From: Algoriella xinjiangensis | GTDB taxonomy: Bacteria > Bacteroidota > Bacteroidia > Flavobacteriales > Weeksellaceae | Assembly: GCF_900115015.1 (NCBI RefSeq) | Contig: NZ_FOUZ01000002.1 | Location: forward strand, 186,001 to 250,000 | Reading direction: 5' to 3' | Length of the DNA stretch: 64,000 nucleotides | Translations under genes and position numbers: made by a program | Notes under the pieces: generated by a model | Databases searched by the model: none | What the model was told of the DNA's origin: nothing | Seen by the model: the letters and a program-made list of their open reading frames with translations, nothing else | Part shown: piece by piece, positions 35,565 to 45,137 of the stretch | How positions within the stretch are numbered: the first letter of the stretch is position 1 | Layout: every line of letters starts with the position of its first letter

Positions 35565-36131
35565 TTATTTCAAAAAATCTGTAATAATTTCGTTTGTTTT
35601 TTCTTTGGCTGTTGCTAAATCATCATTCAATAAAATAATATCAAATTCTGCTGCTTTTTCCATTTCAATTCCGGCTTTGTCCAAACGTTGTTTTAGTTTG
35701 TCTTCGCTTTCGGTATTACGAGAAATCAAACGCTCTTTTAACGTTTCTAACGACGGTGGATTAACAAAAACTGTTAAACATTCGTCACCATATAAACGTT
35801 TAATATTTAAAGCGCCAATCACATCAATATCAAAAATAACCGAATTTCCTTCAGTTGTAATGCGATCTACTTCGGCTTTTAAAGTTCCATAAAAATTATC
35901 ACGGTAAACTTCTTCGTATTCAACAAATTTGTCATCTGCAATTTTTGCTTTAAACTCATCTGGTGTTAAAAAATAATAATCTTTTCCGTCTACTTCACCT
36001 TCGCGTTTTTCTCTCGTTGTACAAGAAACTGAAAATTTAATATTTTCTAAAGTTTCTAAAGCATGTTTTACTAAAGTAGTTTTTCCTGCGCCTGATGGAG
36101 CTGAAAAGACGATTAATTTTCCCTTTTTCAT
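35565..36131 (-). CDS. gmk: Guanylate kinase
   Basis: Phosphorylates GMP to GDP with ATP. P-loop FSAPSGAGKTTL (about 8-19), GMP-binding SVSCTTREKREGEVDGKDYYF and the VIFDIDVIGA strand are clear. The 188-residue length is normal. The start codon overlaps the yicC stop by one base, an arrangement (yicC-gmk) conserved in many bacteria. Confidence 0.96.
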   Translation of the reverse strand: MKKGKLIVFSAPSGAGKTTLVKHALETLENIKFSVSCTTREKREGEVDGKDYYFLTPDEFKAKIADDKFVEYEEVYRDNFYGTLKAEVDRITTEGNSVIFDIDVIGALNIKRLYGDECLTVFVNPPSLETLKERLISRNTESEDKLKQRLDKAGIEMEKAAEFDIILLNDDLATAKEKTNEIITDFLK

Positions 36132-36991
36132 TATAAAACGTTTAACGATTGTTCTTTTATCTTTTCTAATTCATCTTTCATCTGAACAACAATTTTTTGC
36201 ATTTCTGGATGATTTGATTTTGAGCCTAACGTATTAATTTCACGACCAATTTCTTGCGAAATAAAACCCAATTTTTTACCGTTAGATTCTGTTCCTTGTA
36301 ACTCTTTCAAAAAATATTCGCAGTGATTTTTAAGACGTACTTTTTCTTCTGTAATGTCTAATTTTTCTAGATAAAAAATCAATTCTTGTTCAAAACGATT
36401 TTGATCAATATCAATTTTCATTTCGTCCATACGTTTTGCAAAACGCTCTTTTATTGTTGTAATTCTTTCGCTTTCAAAAGGAATAACTTGGGTCAAAAGC
36501 TCTAAAATATTTGTTAAGTTTTGGGTAATATGTTTGTCTAAAACATTTCCTTCATCACTTCTAAATTCATTTAAAGAATTAATTGCAATAATTATTGTTG
36601 CACGAATTTGATTCCATTCATCTTCGCCCAAATCATCTTGCGTATAGCTTATTACATCAGGCAATCTCATTACAACTGGCAACAATTCGCCATCTGTAAC
36701 ATTAGGAGTAATTGCTTTAAATTCTGCGATATAACTTTTGATTAAATCCGCATTTATACTTTGATTTCTAGCACCAAGATTTAATTCAACCATCATCGAA
36801 AAATCGACTTTTCCGCGCTGTACTTTTTCTGAAATAAGATTTCTGATTTCTAATTCTTTTTCACGATAAAAAGATGGAATTCGAGTATTTAAATCAAGTG
36901 TTTTACTGTTTAAAGATCTAATTTCTATCGTTATTTTTTTTTCAGGTAATTCTAAAACGGCTTTACCGAAACCTGTCATTGATGCTATCAT
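36131..36991 (-). CDS. YicC-family endoribonuclease
   Basis: A 286-residue YicC protein; E. coli YicC acts on small RNA such as RyhB and is a metal-dependent endoribonuclease. Family ends are present: MIASMTGFGKA at the N-terminus and the C-terminal block LGFISQEIGREINTLGSKSNHPEMQKIVVQMKDELEKIKEQ (recognised in pieces). It is first in the yicC-gmk unit. No clear promoter element was found in the 147-base gap before it, which it shares with a divergent gene. Confidence 0.92.
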   Translation of the reverse strand: MIASMTGFGKAVLELPEKKITIEIRSLNSKTLDLNTRIPSFYREKELEIRNLISEKVQRGKVDFSMMVELNLGARNQSINADLIKSYIAEFKAITPNVTDGELLPVVMRLPDVISYTQDDLGEDEWNQIRATIIIAINSLNEFRSDEGNVLDKHITQNLTNILELLTQVIPFESERITTIKERFAKRMDEMKIDIDQNRFEQELIFYLEKLDITEEKVRLKNHCEYFLKELQGTESNGKKLGFISQEIGREINTLGSKSNHPEMQKIVVQMKDELEKIKEQSLNVL

Positions 36992-37138
36992 AATTGCATG
37001 ATTATGCGGGTAAAATTACAATAATTTAACGTAAATCGATAATTCTACTCAAGTTTAATCCAACCAAAGTTTAACATTTCGATAAAATTATATTGAAAAG
37101 ATTTCGATTATATTTATATAAACCAAACGAAACGGAGT

Positions 37139-38449
37139 ATGACAAATCAAGAATTATATGACGGAATAGCCAACGAAGGATTGAGTTTACCGTCTGCAAT
37201 GGGAATTTTTCCTTCGTCAAATGCTGTTGTTTTTTCAAAAGAATTTATTGAAAATCAACTAAAAGGGAGCAATTATTTTACGTTGATTTCTTTTGATGAA
37301 GTAGAAAAAGACAAAGACGAAAATGAAGCGATTACACAAGAATATTCGATTAAAATTAATTATTTAGACGAAGAATTTGATGTTGATTTATTTGTAGTTG
37401 ATGTAAAATCGTATGATTTTTCTGAATTTGGTTTAGGAAACATGATTTCTGATGAAGAGATGGAAATTGCAAAACTGCAAAAATATTATTTAGAAACTGC
37501 CATGTATTTTGGAAATGATGCTTTGGATAGTTTTCATTTACAACTAAAAGTAATGCAGGCTGTTGTAGAAAAACCGTCTGTTATAGCCGATTTTATGCCT
37601 TTTCGTTTGCTTTCGGGCAAATGGGCAAAAGTTACTGCAGAGTCAGAAATTCCGCCAGCGCCAACTTATTTGTATACGATTCATGGTGTTTATGATGAGT
37701 TAGAAAATGGCGAAAAAGTATATTGGTTGCATACGCATGGTTTGCATCGTTGCGGATCTGTAGAATTAGAAATGCTTAATGTGAAAAGTGGAATAGAGCA
37801 ATTAAATTCTGCGTTGGATATGATTGTAAATGCGTTTATAAAACCAGATTATCGCGCGCCAGAAAACCATGAATTTAATATTGGATATGATGGTTTAGAT
37901 ATTACATTTTGTTGGAAACGTTGGGAAGATGTGGTCAAAGATTATCCTGCAAATATACCTGGAGGTTATGATGAGCGTCAACCCGAAAATGAAAACTACG
38001 AACCGTCTGGTGTTTTACTTGCGGTGCAAGAAGGTATAACATTGACGCCCGAAGTTTACGCGACAACTATTGCAGATAATCCGATATTTTTTATCAGCGA
38101 TCAAGAAACGGAACGAATGTCAGCATTGGCTTATCAACGTTTTGGATCATACAAAAAAGCTTTTAAAGAACATTTTGATCCAGAAGCAGATGGTGATAAT
38201 TATTGGCGATTTTTGGTGAAATTAGGTTTTGATGTAGACCATGAAATGAGCAAAGAACACATTTGGTTTGATGTATATGATATAAATGAAAACAACGAAA
38301 TGTTGGCTGTTTGTTTAAATCGTCCTTATGCTGTAGAAGGTTTAAATGAAGGAGATGAAGGTCTTTATCCGCAAGAAATGATCACCGATTGGTTGATTTA
38401 TTCGCCAACAATGACCTTCACATCTGATAATATTTACATTATTGATTAA
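37139..38449 (+). CDS. DUF4026-like protein of unknown function
   Basis: A 436-residue cytoplasmic protein, probably of the DUF4026 group. The first half includes PSSNAVVFSKEFI and an acidic strand-rich part; the centre has YWLHTHGLHRCGSVELEML, with a His-x-His and Cys that could bind metal; the C-terminal segment (about 340-420, EHIWFDVYDINENNEMLAV) resembles DUF2314-type domains. No catalytic assignment is possible. GGAG lies 6 bases before the ATG. It converges on hutI and the two genes overlap by 11 bases. Confidence 0.7.
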   Translation: MTNQELYDGIANEGLSLPSAMGIFPSSNAVVFSKEFIENQLKGSNYFTLISFDEVEKDKDENEAITQEYSIKINYLDEEFDVDLFVVDVKSYDFSEFGLGNMISDEEMEIAKLQKYYLETAMYFGNDALDSFHLQLKVMQAVVEKPSVIADFMPFRLLSGKWAKVTAESEIPPAPTYLYTIHGVYDELENGEKVYWLHTHGLHRCGSVELEMLNVKSGIEQLNSALDMIVNAFIKPDYRAPENHEFNIGYDGLDITFCWKRWEDVVKDYPANIPGGYDERQPENENYEPSGVLLAVQEGITLTPEVYATTIADNPIFFISDQETERMSALAYQRFGSYKKAFKEHFDPEADGDNYWRFLVKLGFDVDHEMSKEHIWFDVYDINENNEMLAVCLNRPYAVEGLNEGDEGLYPQEMITDWLIYSPTMTFTSDNIYIID

Positions 38450-39668
38450 TCAACAGTCCATTTTTCCAAACTTGCGTTGGTTGTAATTGTCCTTGATGAT
38501 AAATAATATTGCTATAATCAAAGGTAGAGAAGCTGATAAAATCGGCTTTTTTACCTTTTTCTATTGTTCCACGATCATTTAAATTAAGTGCTTTTGCAGC
38601 TCTAAAAGTAATTGCAGCTAAAACTTCTGCCATTGATAATTTCTCGAAAGTAGCTAATATGGATGCTTGAGTTAAAAGATTTCCCATAGGAGCAGAGCCA
38701 GGATTCCAATCTGATGCAATAGAAACACAACAACCGGCATCTAATAATTTGCGCGCTGGTGCATATTGCATGCCCAAACCAATAGAAGCACCAGGTAAAA
38801 CCGTTGCAACAACGTCAGATTTGGCTAGTATTTCAATTTCTTTTTCTCCAGAAAATTCTAAATGATCGGCGCTCAAAGCATTGTATTTTGTAGCTAAATA
38901 ACTTCCGCCAGGTGTAAATTGATCAGCGTGTATTGTAATCTGAAAACCTTGTTTTTGTGCTTCATTCAAAAAATAATCACCTTCTTCAACCAAAAAAGCA
39001 GATTGCTCTACAAAAATATCAACACGATTAGTAAGCTCGTCCGATTTTAATTTTGGAAAAACTTGATTAACTAAAATTTCTAAATATTCTTTATTAGAGC
39101 CATCAAAATCTTTTGGTTTCATGTGTGCGCCTAAAAATGTAGGAATCAAGTCAATTTCAGTTTCTTGATTTGCCATATTTATAGCTTCTAACATTTTAAT
39201 TTCACCATCAACAGATAATGCATAACCGCTTTTTACTTCGGCAGTTGTTATACCTTGTTTGGTTAATTGAGTAGTATGTTTTAGTGTGATATCCTTCAAT
39301 TCATCTACCGTTTTGTTACGTGTTTGCGTAACTGTAGACCAAATACCACCACCGCTTTGCGCAATTTCTAAATAGGTTTTTCCGTCCAAACGCATTGCAA
39401 AATCTTTAGCGCGATTTCCTCCAAAACAAATATGTGTATGCGAATCTACAAATCCAGGAAGTAGAATTTGTTCAGTTTCTATATGTTCAATTTCTATGGT
39501 TGGATTTTCTTGTAGAAGGACATCAAAATTATTGACAGCAACAATGGTATTATCATCAACAATGATTCCTCCATTTTGGATAATTTCTAATTGATCTTCG
39601 TTTATTTTTCCTTTTAAGGGTAGATTGGCAAGTGTAACGATTTGTTTGAAAGGACCTATTAATTTCAT
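38439..39668 (-). CDS. hutI: Imidazolonepropionase (histidine degradation)
   Basis: Zinc amidohydrolase that opens imidazolone-5-propionate to N-formimino-L-glutamate. Metal ligands are in LPGFVDSHTHICFGG (H-x-H), the later His in ITIHADQFTPGG and SADHLEFSG, and Asp in IASDWNPGSAP. ARLDGKTY-type substrate residues appear as AMRLDGKTYLEIAQSGGG. At 409 residues it is full length. No other hut gene is in the window. Its 3' end overlaps the convergent neighbour by 11 bases. Confidence 0.93.
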   Translation of the reverse strand: MKLIGPFKQIVTLANLPLKGKINEDQLEIIQNGGIIVDDNTIVAVNNFDVLLQENPTIEIEHIETEQILLPGFVDSHTHICFGGNRAKDFAMRLDGKTYLEIAQSGGGIWSTVTQTRNKTVDELKDITLKHTTQLTKQGITTAEVKSGYALSVDGEIKMLEAINMANQETEIDLIPTFLGAHMKPKDFDGSNKEYLEILVNQVFPKLKSDELTNRVDIFVEQSAFLVEEGDYFLNEAQKQGFQITIHADQFTPGGSYLATKYNALSADHLEFSGEKEIEILAKSDVVATVLPGASIGLGMQYAPARKLLDAGCCVSIASDWNPGSAPMGNLLTQASILATFEKLSMAEVLAAITFRAAKALNLNDRGTIEKGKKADFISFSTFDYSNIIYHQGQLQPTQVWKNGLLINQ

Positions 39669-39764
39669 TTTTTGTTGTTTTACACTACAATTTTACGAAA
39701 TTTAAAGGAGATATTAAGGAATTACCAATTATGAATACTTATTTTAAAATGAGTTTGATTGCAG

Positions 39765-40301
39765 TTAATCAGTTGATAATATAGCGTAGCCATAATTATC
39801 TGACCAACCAGATTTTAATGGAAGAAGTTGTCTTGTATGCGCTTCACGTATCATTCCAACTTTTTCTAAAACTTTTATCGAACCAAAATTTTCTATAGCG
39901 CAACCAGCTTCTATTCGATGTAAATTCAAATCATTAAATCCAAAATCAATAATTTTCTTCAAAGCCTCTGTAGCAAAACCTTTGTTCCAAAAATTAGGAT
40001 GTAATTTAAACCAAACTTCGGCATTTTTATACTTTTCTTTACCTAAAGATATGCCGATTAAACCTGCAAAAATCTCATTATTTGTCGTTTGTAAAACAAA
40101 TGTATATTTGTTAGGTTTTTCTTTGTTATTAGACTCTACTAGCTTCTCAACTAAAGCTTTAGTTTCATCTATGTTTTTAGGAATTCCTAGCGTATTAAAT
40201 TTATCAACTTCTTCTAAAGAATGTAATTGATGAATATGTGCTAAGTCATCAATTTTAACTAATCTTAAAGTTAATCGTTCTGTAGTAAGAGTTGTATTCA
40301 T
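39765..40301 (-). CDS. GNAT acetyltransferase, RimJ/RimL type
   Basis: A 178-residue acetyltransferase with the N-terminal TERLTLRLVKIDDLAHIHQL, the CoA-binding segment FWNKGFATEALKKIIDFGF, and the ending HRIEAGCAIENFGSIKVLEKVGM, all typical of the ribosomal-protein N-acetyltransferase group. The real substrate may be a small molecule or protein. It starts 6 bases after a small membrane protein gene on the same strand. Confidence 0.88.
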   Translation of the reverse strand: MNTTLTTERLTLRLVKIDDLAHIHQLHSLEEVDKFNTLGIPKNIDETKALVEKLVESNNKEKPNKYTFVLQTTNNEIFAGLIGISLGKEKYKNAEVWFKLHPNFWNKGFATEALKKIIDFGFNDLNLHRIEAGCAIENFGSIKVLEKVGMIREAHTRQLLPLKSGWSDNYGYAILSTD

Positions 40302-40307
40302 CTAAAA

Positions 40308-40523
40308 TTATTTTTTATTTTTCTTCAAATAAGTAGGGTTATTTGGGTGTTTTACTACTTTAACCAATGCATTAATAGAAATTATAGAGAAAATTAGAAT
40401 AACGATAGAACTAATAATCACGGTACTTGTATTGTTTTGAGTTAAACCAATGCAAAGTTCGTAAGCTGCCCAAATAATAATTACAAGTTGTGGAATTAAT
40501 GTTCCGAAAATATTTTTAGTCAT
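40308..40523 (-). CDS. Small two-helix membrane protein
   Basis: A 71-residue protein with two hydrophobic helices (about 8-27 and 33-53) and a basic tail (KKNKK). Not recognised. It is directly upstream of the GNAT gene (6-base gap), so the two are probably translated from one message. Confidence 0.6.
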   Translation of the reverse strand: MTKNIFGTLIPQLVIIIWAAYELCIGLTQNNTSTVIISSIVILIFSIISINALVKVVKHPNNPTYLKKNKK

Positions 40524-40552
40524 TTTATTTTTTTATTGAAGTGTAAAAATAA

Positions 40553-40592
40553 GAAAAATAAAAAACCTGCTCGTTATAAGCAGGTTTTTTTA
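40553..40592 (-). terminator. Terminator of the DUF3078 gene
   Basis: Stem AACCTGCT / AGCAGGTT with an A-run on the left (T-run on the minus strand) and a T-run on the right. Confidence 0.85.
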
Positions 40593-40594
40593 AT

Positions 40595-41644
40595 TTATTG
40601 TGTGACTAATTTTGTTTCATTTAAAATTGGTTCGTTTCGTAGAACATTTGTAGCAATTTCTGGCGAATTTGTTTCTTCAAAAATTGGTTGTTCTTGTATA
40701 AAACTTACTGCAGGAACTTCTTCTACTTTTGGCGGTGTATTGTCAAATTTATAATTAAAACCAACACCTAAAGTTTGTTTGATTTGCGTTTTCATGATTT
40801 GATCTTCATCATACAACAAATTTATACTAACCTGAGCCGAAACAAATCGGTTAACTTTTAGGTCTAAAATTCCTTGATAAGCAACATCCATATTTCCGAA
40901 ATTTTTAAGATAATCTGCATAAATACCTACACGATTATCGTAAGAAATTCCTTCCATAATTTGTAATTTATAACGTGCGCCTAAATATGCGCCGAACTCG
41001 AACAACGTATTATCGCCATCATTTTTAAGACCAAATGTTCCTTTTGTTTGTAAATCTTTGTCTAAAACAAAAGTTACTCTTGGCGTAAATGGATGAATAT
41101 TTACCTGAAAATTTTCGTTTGGTTTATAATCTGCACCTAATCCTAAACTTAAATATCCTGGTGCCATTAGGTTAGATATTTTTGTTTTAGGCTCTGTTGC
41201 ATAATCATAACCTTCGGCAAATTGTGTACGAAAATTCATAGCTGCAGCCAAATACCAATTGTTTCCGATGCTGTAACCGTACGACGAAGTTAAATCAATA
41301 ACATCATTTGTTTTTCTTGTTCCTTCACCTTTATTGGCTTGTAAACCGTATCCCAAAACGATGCGATTATCCCAAATGTGTTTGTCTTTTGTTAGATTAA
41401 ATTCGTAATCTAAATTGGCATTTAGCGCAAAAGAATTTACACCACCCGCAACCCAATTAGAGAATGCACTTTGAGAAAATAAAAGTGAATTATTACCAGA
41501 TACAAACCAGCCTGGTTGACGACCGTCAAATTTTTGTTCTTTTAAATATCGTTTGCTATCAGTAGCAACTTTACCATCTTTTACCGTTTGCGCAAAAGTT
41601 GTAGCTGTTGCTATAAGCGCTAATGAGAATAAAATTTTTTTCAT
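40595..41644 (-). CDS. DUF3078 outer-membrane-type protein (first of two)
   Basis: A 349-residue DUF3078 protein, a family limited mostly to Bacteroidota. Signal peptide (MKKILFSLALIATATTFAQ), then SLLFSQSAFSNWVAGGVNSFALNANLDYEF and many alternating strands with aromatic residues, consistent with a small outer-membrane barrel. The C-terminal tail (about 310-349) is Glu/Pro-rich and not barrel-like. It is a tandem paralogue of the next gene. Function unknown. Confidence 0.87.
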   Translation of the reverse strand: MKKILFSLALIATATTFAQTVKDGKVATDSKRYLKEQKFDGRQPGWFVSGNNSLLFSQSAFSNWVAGGVNSFALNANLDYEFNLTKDKHIWDNRIVLGYGLQANKGEGTRKTNDVIDLTSSYGYSIGNNWYLAAAMNFRTQFAEGYDYATEPKTKISNLMAPGYLSLGLGADYKPNENFQVNIHPFTPRVTFVLDKDLQTKGTFGLKNDGDNTLFEFGAYLGARYKLQIMEGISYDNRVGIYADYLKNFGNMDVAYQGILDLKVNRFVSAQVSINLLYDEDQIMKTQIKQTLGVGFNYKFDNTPPKVEEVPAVSFIQEQPIFEETNSPEIATNVLRNEPILNETKLVTQ

Positions 41645-41666
41645 ATAATTAAGTTGATTTATACGA

Positions 41667-41674
41667 CAAATTTA
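41667..41674 (-). promoter_or_regulatory. -7 element TAAATTTG before the first DUF3078 gene
   Basis: Exact TAnnTTTG match in the 32-base gap between the tandem genes, 23 bases from the start codon. Confidence 0.4.
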
Positions 41675-41676
41675 AT

Positions 41677-42771
41677 CTAAAATATTGATTCTGATTTGAT
41701 ATAAGTTGATTTTTCATCAACAGTATTTTTATCAAAAACACGATCATAATTTTGTTTATTCAGTTTTATTTTAGGAATAATAACAGGATAAACATGCGAT
41801 GTATCAAAATAAGGTAAGATTTCTTTTTTACGTTTTCGTTTCTTTTCGTTCTTTTTTGTACTATCAATTTTATACGTCAAACCAATTCCTAACGCTTGTT
41901 TAAACTGCGTTTGTTTGACTTGATCTTCATCGTAAATTAAATTAATAGTTAATTGTGTCGACATAAAATTATTAATTTTCATGTCCAATAATCCAGCATA
42001 CACAATATCTAGATTATAAAATTTGTGCGAATAGTTAGAGAAAATTCCAATGTTATTATCGTAGGTCACATTGTCAAAAAGTTTCAATTTATAACGTCCA
42101 CCTAAATATGCACCAATTTCAAACAACAAAGCATCGCCGTCATTTTTTAAACCATAATTACCTTTGGTTTGTAAATCTTTATCGGCAACAACCGTTGTTC
42201 GTGATGTTATTGGATGAAAACTAATCGAAAAATTAGAATTAGGCGTATAATTTGCCCCAACTCCAATAGTCACGTAACCTGGCGCAAAAAGATTGGATAA
42301 TTTTTTCTTCGGATTTGGAGCATAATCATATCCAGCAGAAAATTGTGAACGAATATTTAGCGACGATGTTAAATACCATTTTTCTCGAATAAGATATCCG
42401 TAAGAAGTTGTGATATTGATATTATCTGTCGTTTTACGAGTTCCGTTGGTTTTATTATCTAAAAAACCATACTCGAGAATAAAACGATTGTCCCAAAAAT
42501 GTTTTTTCTTGCGATAATTAAACTCATAATCGACTTTTGCATTTAGAGAAACAGAATTTTCTCCTCCGGCCATCCAATTAGAAAAAGTATTCTGATTGAC
42601 TGTTAATGTATTTGAACCATAAATTTCCCAACCCGAAGATCTTCCAGTTGTGTCAACTTTAGATTTTAGGTATTTACGACCATCAATAATTAGATTACCG
42701 CTGGTATCTAAAAATTGAGCCGAAGTAAATAAGGACAATACTAAAAATATGACTGAGAAAATTAGTCGCAT
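41677..42771 (-). CDS. DUF3078 outer-membrane-type protein (second of two)
   Basis: A 364-residue paralogue of the neighbour, with matching blocks such as QNTFSNWMAGGENSVSLNAKVDYEFNY and DKDLQTKGNYGLKNDGDALLFE (read in pieces). The ATG at 42771 starts a good signal peptide (MRLIFSVIFLVLSLFTSAQ); the longer frame begins at a TTG inside the terminator loop. The C-terminus has a Lys/Arg-rich stretch (KKNEKKRKRKKEI) absent from the neighbour. The promoter lies in the terminator of hemH. Confidence 0.86.
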   Translation of the reverse strand: MRLIFSVIFLVLSLFTSAQFLDTSGNLIIDGRKYLKSKVDTTGRSSGWEIYGSNTLTVNQNTFSNWMAGGENSVSLNAKVDYEFNYRKKKHFWDNRFILEYGFLDNKTNGTRKTTDNINITTSYGYLIREKWYLTSSLNIRSQFSAGYDYAPNPKKKLSNLFAPGYVTIGVGANYTPNSNFSISFHPITSRTTVVADKDLQTKGNYGLKNDGDALLFEIGAYLGGRYKLKLFDNVTYDNNIGIFSNYSHKFYNLDIVYAGLLDMKINNFMSTQLTINLIYDEDQVKQTQFKQALGIGLTYKIDSTKKNEKKRKRKKEILPYFDTSHVYPVIIPKIKLNKQNYDRVFDKNTVDEKSTYIKSESIF

Positions 42772-42772
42772 T

Positions 42773-42820
42773 AAAAAAAAATATCTTTGTTTAAAATTGA
42801 AAAATTCCAAACAAAGATAT
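42773..42820 (-). terminator. Terminator of hemH with an embedded promoter
   Basis: Exact 12-base inverted repeat ATATCTTTGTTT / AAACAAAGATAT (42781-42792 with 42809-42820) around a 16-base loop, followed on the minus strand by a run of T. The left arm as transcribed (42809-42820) contains a -7 element for the DUF3078 gene that starts right after the T-run. Confidence 0.8.
42812..42819 (-). promoter_or_regulatory. -7 element TATCTTTG inside the hemH terminator stem
   Basis: Exact TAnnTTTG match. The expected start point (near 42805) falls in the hairpin loop, so the new transcript lacks the left arm and cannot form the terminator. Confidence 0.5.
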
Positions 42821-42850
42821 TTAATTTATTTTGTAAGCCTAAAACCGTTT

Positions 42851-43834
42851 TTAATTATTTTGCCAACCTTTCAACCATTTTACTAAAACATCCACCCAAT
42901 CTTGACGATCATTAAGGCAAGGAATATAAGTAAATGATTCTCCTCCAGCTTTTAAGAATTCTTCTCGACCTTCCATCGAAATTTCTTCTAAAGTTTCTAA
43001 ACAATCCGAAACAAAGGCTGGTGTACAAATAGCTAAATTTTTAACACCTTGTTCGGGAAATTCTTCTAATATATGATCTGTATAAGGCTTAATCCAAGGA
43101 TCTCTACCCAAACGAGATTGAAAAGAAGTGTAATATTTATCTTCTGGTAATTCTAAATACGCAGCAACTAATTTTGTTGTTTCAAAACACTGATTACGAT
43201 AAGTTTCTATTGGTAATTTTGTGCGTTTTGCAGCTCCAATAGCTTTATTGTCGTGGCGTTCTGGTATACCGTGATAAGAGAATAAAAGCTTATCGTAGTT
43301 TTCTGGTAATTTTTCTTTTATAGATTCTGCCAAAACTTTGATATAATCTGGATGATTATAAAAAGCTTTTAAGAAATTGATTTCTGTATCCTTAAATTTC
43401 TTGTTCTGAATTTCAAGTACTTTATCTGCAACAGTTTCTGTAGAAGACATTGTGTATTGAGGATAAAGTGGAACAACTAAAATATCGCGCACACCTTTAT
43501 CATACAATTCTTGTAAACCAACTTCTATCGACGGATTTTTGTATCTCATGGCCAAACTAACCGGAATATCCATTTGTTTTTGAACCATTTCGCGTAAAAT
43601 TTTTGAAATAACGATTAATGGTGAACCATCCTTTGTCCAAATTTTACGATAAGCTTCCGCTGATTTTATTGGTCTTTTTGGTAATATAAATAATTCAACA
43701 ACTGTTTTACGAATAATCCAAGGTGAGTCTAAAACCTTTTTATCCATCAAAAATTCGCGTAAATAAGTTCTTACATCTTCAACTTTGGTAGAATCTGGCG
43801 AACCTAAATTCACTAATAATATTCCTTTGCTCAT
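42851..43834 (-). CDS. hemH: Ferrochelatase
   Basis: Inserts ferrous iron into protoporphyrin IX, the last step of heme synthesis. Family blocks: ILLVNLGSPDST, the catalytic His in FSYHGIPERH, and the Glu-rich stretch PAFVSDCLETLEEI. At 327 residues it is the usual length. It lies apart from the hemA-hemE unit at 49886 and is divergent from ruvB, with 108 bases between. Confidence 0.95.
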   Translation of the reverse strand: MSKGILLVNLGSPDSTKVEDVRTYLREFLMDKKVLDSPWIIRKTVVELFILPKRPIKSAEAYRKIWTKDGSPLIVISKILREMVQKQMDIPVSLAMRYKNPSIEVGLQELYDKGVRDILVVPLYPQYTMSSTETVADKVLEIQNKKFKDTEINFLKAFYNHPDYIKVLAESIKEKLPENYDKLLFSYHGIPERHDNKAIGAAKRTKLPIETYRNQCFETTKLVAAYLELPEDKYYTSFQSRLGRDPWIKPYTDHILEEFPEQGVKNLAICTPAFVSDCLETLEEISMEGREEFLKAGGESFTYIPCLNDRQDWVDVLVKWLKGWQNN

Positions 43835-43942
43835 AAATTCTTTTTATCTAAAAAAATATTGCGTTCTTTGTAGCTGTAAAAGTACGGAGGATTATTTAAT
43901 TTAACCTTTGTAAAATCATCATTATAATTTATATCATCATTT

Positions 43943-44980
43943 ATGTCAGATTTATTAAATCCAGATAAAGAATTTTATCCAGATGACGATTTAAATCAAG
44001 AGAATACCGTTCGTCCGCAAAGTTTTGATGATTTTGCCGGACAAGCGCATATTTTAGAAAATCTAGAAGTATTTGTAAAAGCATCTAAACTACGTGGCGA
44101 AGCGTTAGACCATGTGTTGTTGCACGGACCTCCGGGTTTGGGAAAAACAACATTGGCAAATATTATTGCAAACGAATTGGGTGTTGGAATTAAAATTACT
44201 TCGGGTCCAGTTTTAGATAAACCAAGTGATTTGGCTGGTTTATTGACAAATTTGGAAGAAAATGATGTTTTATTTATTGATGAAATCCATCGTATGTCTC
44301 CTATTATTGAGGAATATTTATACTCTGCAATGGAAGATTTTAAGATTGATATTATGATAGAATCTGGACCAAATGCACGCTCTGTACAAATTGGTCTTAA
44401 TCCGTTTACTTTGATTGGCGCAACAACCCGTTCAGGATTATTAACAGCACCTTTACGCGCTCGTTTCGGAATCAATTTTAGATTTGAATATTATAATGTC
44501 GAATTATTAAGTACAATTGTAGATCGTTCATCTCGAATTTTAGGAACTCCAATTGATTTTGAAGCGGCCATAGAAATTGCTGGTAGAAGTCGTGGAACAC
44601 CGCGTATTGCAAATGCTTTGTTAAGAAGAACACGCGATTTTGCGCAAATAAAAGGAAACGGAAGTATTGATAAATCGATTGCAGATTTTTCGTTAAAAGC
44701 ACTTAAAGTTGATGACAATGGTTTAGATGAAATGGATAACCGAATTTTATCTACAATTGTCGAAAAATTTAAAGGTGGTCCCGTTGGTATTACAACTTTA
44801 GCAACTGCAGTTGGAGAAAATGGCGGAACTTTGGAAGAAGTTTACGAACCATATCTTATTCAGGAAGGTTATTTGATGCGTACCGCTCGTGGACGTGTCG
44901 CAACCGAAAAAGCCTATCAACATATTGGTGTAAAATATAGAGGAGAAAATTCGCCTCAACGAGATATGTTTGATTTGTAA
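43943..44980 (+). CDS. ruvB: RuvB, Holliday junction branch-migration ATPase
   Basis: Motor of the RuvAB complex. Walker [13 protein letters not shown] (about 60-71), Walker B FIDEIHRM, sensor 1 IGATTRSG and the arginine-finger segment APLRARFGI are clear; the C-terminal winged helix ends with [13 protein letters not shown]. At 345 residues it is normal. ruvA and ruvC are not nearby. Its 3' side runs into a repeat region before a terminator. Confidence 0.96.
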   Translation: MSDLLNPDKEFYPDDDLNQENTVRPQSFDDFAGQAHILENLEVFVKASKLRGEALDHVLLHGPPGLGKTTLANIIANELGVGIKITSGPVLDKPSDLAGLLTNLEENDVLFIDEIHRMSPIIEEYLYSAMEDFKIDIMIESGPNARSVQIGLNPFTLIGATTRSGLLTAPLRARFGINFRFEYYNVELLSTIVDRSSRILGTPIDFEAAIEIAGRSRGTPRIANALLRRTRDFAQIKGNGSIDKSIADFSLKALKVDDNGLDEMDNRILSTIVEKFKGGPVGITTLATAVGENGGTLEEVYEPYLIQEGYLMRTARGRVATEKAYQHIGVKYRGENSPQRDMFDL

Positions 44981-44984
44981 ATTT

Positions 44985-45015
<31 letters not shown>

Positions 45016-45019
45016 TGTT

Positions 45020-45113
45020 GTCATTCTGAACTTGTTTCAGAATCACATCTTACTGTAAATCTTTATGAGAAGCTGAACTAAATTCAGCTTGACAGAATGT
45101 TATAAATATTAAT
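45020..45113 (+). repeat. Two-hairpin dispersed repeat, unit 1
   Basis: Hairpin 1 ATTCTGAA-CTTGT-TTCAGAAT, hairpin 2 AAGCTGAA-CTAAA-TTCAGCTT, and terminal CATTCTG / CAGAATG inverted ends (45022-45028 with 45093-45099). Confidence 0.85.
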
Positions 45114-45137
45114 TTGTATAATTTTAAAATATTACAA

